A DNA stretch of 5,836 nt from Candidatus Omnitrophota bacterium (GTDB lineage: Bacteria; Omnitrophota; Gorgyraeia; 2-01-FULL-45-10), in the NCBI GenBank assembly GCA_022703295.1, contig JAKLDX010000081.1, positions 1 through 5,836 of the forward strand, read 5' to 3'. The notes beneath the pieces are model-generated. The model worked only from the letters and a program-made list of their open reading frames with translations, did not search any database and was not told the DNA's origin. The stretch's first letter is position 1, and every line of letters begins with the position of its first letter. This document shows, piece by piece, positions 5,245 through 5,836 of this stretch. Made by a program: the position numbers and the translations under genes.

Positions 5245-5836
5245 AGCCATTTCCGCGCTCATCCATTCCCTAATCATAATACCTTTATACGCAATGACTG
5301 TCCAGGACGAGGAGAGGAAAAAGGACGAGATGCTGGTCGACTATGTCGTGCTGAAGGAACCGAAGATAGTCGAGAAGCCGAAAATGGAGGTAATGACGAA
5401 AAACACCGAGACGCCTCGTATTGAATTGAAAAAAACCGTTGAGATAAAACCAGCTGCCGGCGCCAAAAAAGAGCAGGCCAAAAAGACACTTGCCAATATA
5501 CCTGATAAGCTGGAGAAGCTTAAGGCTAGTCCTGCCCAGATACAGGAAACTAAAAAACATGCCGCAGTAAGGACCACCAAAGATTATATAAATTATTATC
5601 AGCTCATACGCGAATCTATAAGGCGCCGGCTTAAGGACAATTACAGGGATTATTACGAAGAAGGAGATGTGCATCTGGTGTTCACCCTGGGCTCGGACGG
5701 GGCGCTTTTAGACCTTGCCGTAGATACGGCGAATTCCACCGAAGACAGAAGGCTGATAGAAATAGCCGTTCAGAGCATGAAAGAGGCCTCGCCGTTCCAG
5801 GCTTTCCCGAAAGTCCTTGTCCTGCCGCGCATGTCG
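5219..5836 (+). CDS. tonB: TonB-family energy-transducing protein (3'-partial)
   Basis: Inner-membrane protein that spans the periplasm and transfers proton-motive energy to outer-membrane receptors, here most likely BtuB. The 206 visible residues run off the right edge in frame. They comprise an uncleaved N-terminal anchor (about 5-25) with S12 and H16 in ISALIHSLII, which recalls the conserved Ser/His pair of TonB anchors; a Lys/Glu-rich, proline-containing periplasmic linker (about 30-120); and a TonB C-terminal domain from about 121, with YYQLIRESIRRRL, DVHLVFTLGSDGALLDLAV and SMKEASPFQAFP. The last strand is beyond the window. The ATG at 5219 is chosen because it gives a whole anchor. 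ATGs at 5211 and 5214 hit a stop within a few codons, and the in-frame TTG at 5204 also lacks a ribosome binding site. The linker is poorer in Glu-Pro/Lys-Pro repeats than E. coli TonB. ExbB/ExbD are not seen and may follow. Confidence 0.87.
   Translation, partial: MPITLRSAIAISALIHSLIIIPLYAMTVQDEERKKDEMLVDYVVLKEPKIVEKPKMEVMTKNTETPRIELKKTVEIKPAAGAKKEQAKKTLANIPDKLEKLKASPAQIQETKKHAAVRTTKDYINYYQLIRESIRRRLKDNYRDYYEEGDVHLVFTLGSDGALLDLAVDTANSTEDRRLIEIAVQSMKEASPFQAFPKVLVLPRMS

Noticed and set aside
5285..5674. Minus-strand hydrophobic open frames opposite tonB
   Set aside because: The apparent hydrophobicity comes from the complement of Lys/Glu-rich TonB codons. The plus-strand frame has a membrane anchor and TonB C-terminal domain.
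1..5836. CRISPR array, tRNA/rRNA gene, insertion sequence or integration site
   Set aside because: Reading both strands showed no regularly spaced repeats, cloverleaf-like sequence, transposase motif or direct-repeat boundary.

Overview
The window reads as chromosomal DNA of a Gram-negative (diderm) bacterium. It has an outer-membrane TonB-dependent receptor, a TonB energy transducer, plus-strand genes throughout and moderate G+C content. The frequent ATA (Ile) and AGG/AGA (Arg) codons and the gene mix would suit an uncultured phylum such as Omnitrophota or a relative. That placement is a guess, since no taxonomic marker is present.

Layout: (1) 1-1773 is a tightly packed plus-strand run. It holds a polyprenyl-phosphate-type family 2 glycosyltransferase (its start lies off the left edge, and its first ~130 bases carry two compensating frameshifts), protein-L-isoaspartate O-methyltransferase (pcm, ATGA overlap), and the corrinoid adenosyltransferase cobO (1-bp gap). 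(2) 1763-2123 holds a probable promoter and a 96-residue two-helix membrane protein of unknown function behind a near-ideal Shine-Dalgarno. (3) 2141-2498 is a non-coding regulatory leader. It has a consensus promoter (TTGACA-N17-TATAAT), a cobalamin riboswitch closed by a perfect 8-bp P1 helix, and an intrinsic terminator in the expression platform. (4) 2499-5174 holds the riboswitch-controlled genes: a BtuB-like outer-membrane B12 receptor, then a DUF71/COG2102 PP-loop ATPase of the bacterial type that comparative genomics has linked to B12 salvage. (5) 5176-5836 holds a TonB-family gene running off the right edge. Its start codon sits in the loop of a 17-bp-arm inverted repeat and lies about 7 bases after a TATAAT box.

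Together the right half looks like a compact vitamin B12 acquisition and salvage locus. The riboswitch shuts off the operon when cobalamin is plentiful. BtuB moves corrinoid across the outer membrane using energy delivered by TonB, CobO (upstream, outside riboswitch control) makes the adenosyl cofactor, and the DUF71 protein probably carries out an uncharacterised ATP-dependent step on a corrinoid. No inner-membrane importer (BtuCDF) or ExbBD is in the window.

The most unusual features are the inverted repeat and possible leaderless start at tonB, the DUF71 gene in this context, and the false long N-terminus an automatic caller would give btuB. I found no tRNA, rRNA, CRISPR array, insertion sequence or phage gene.
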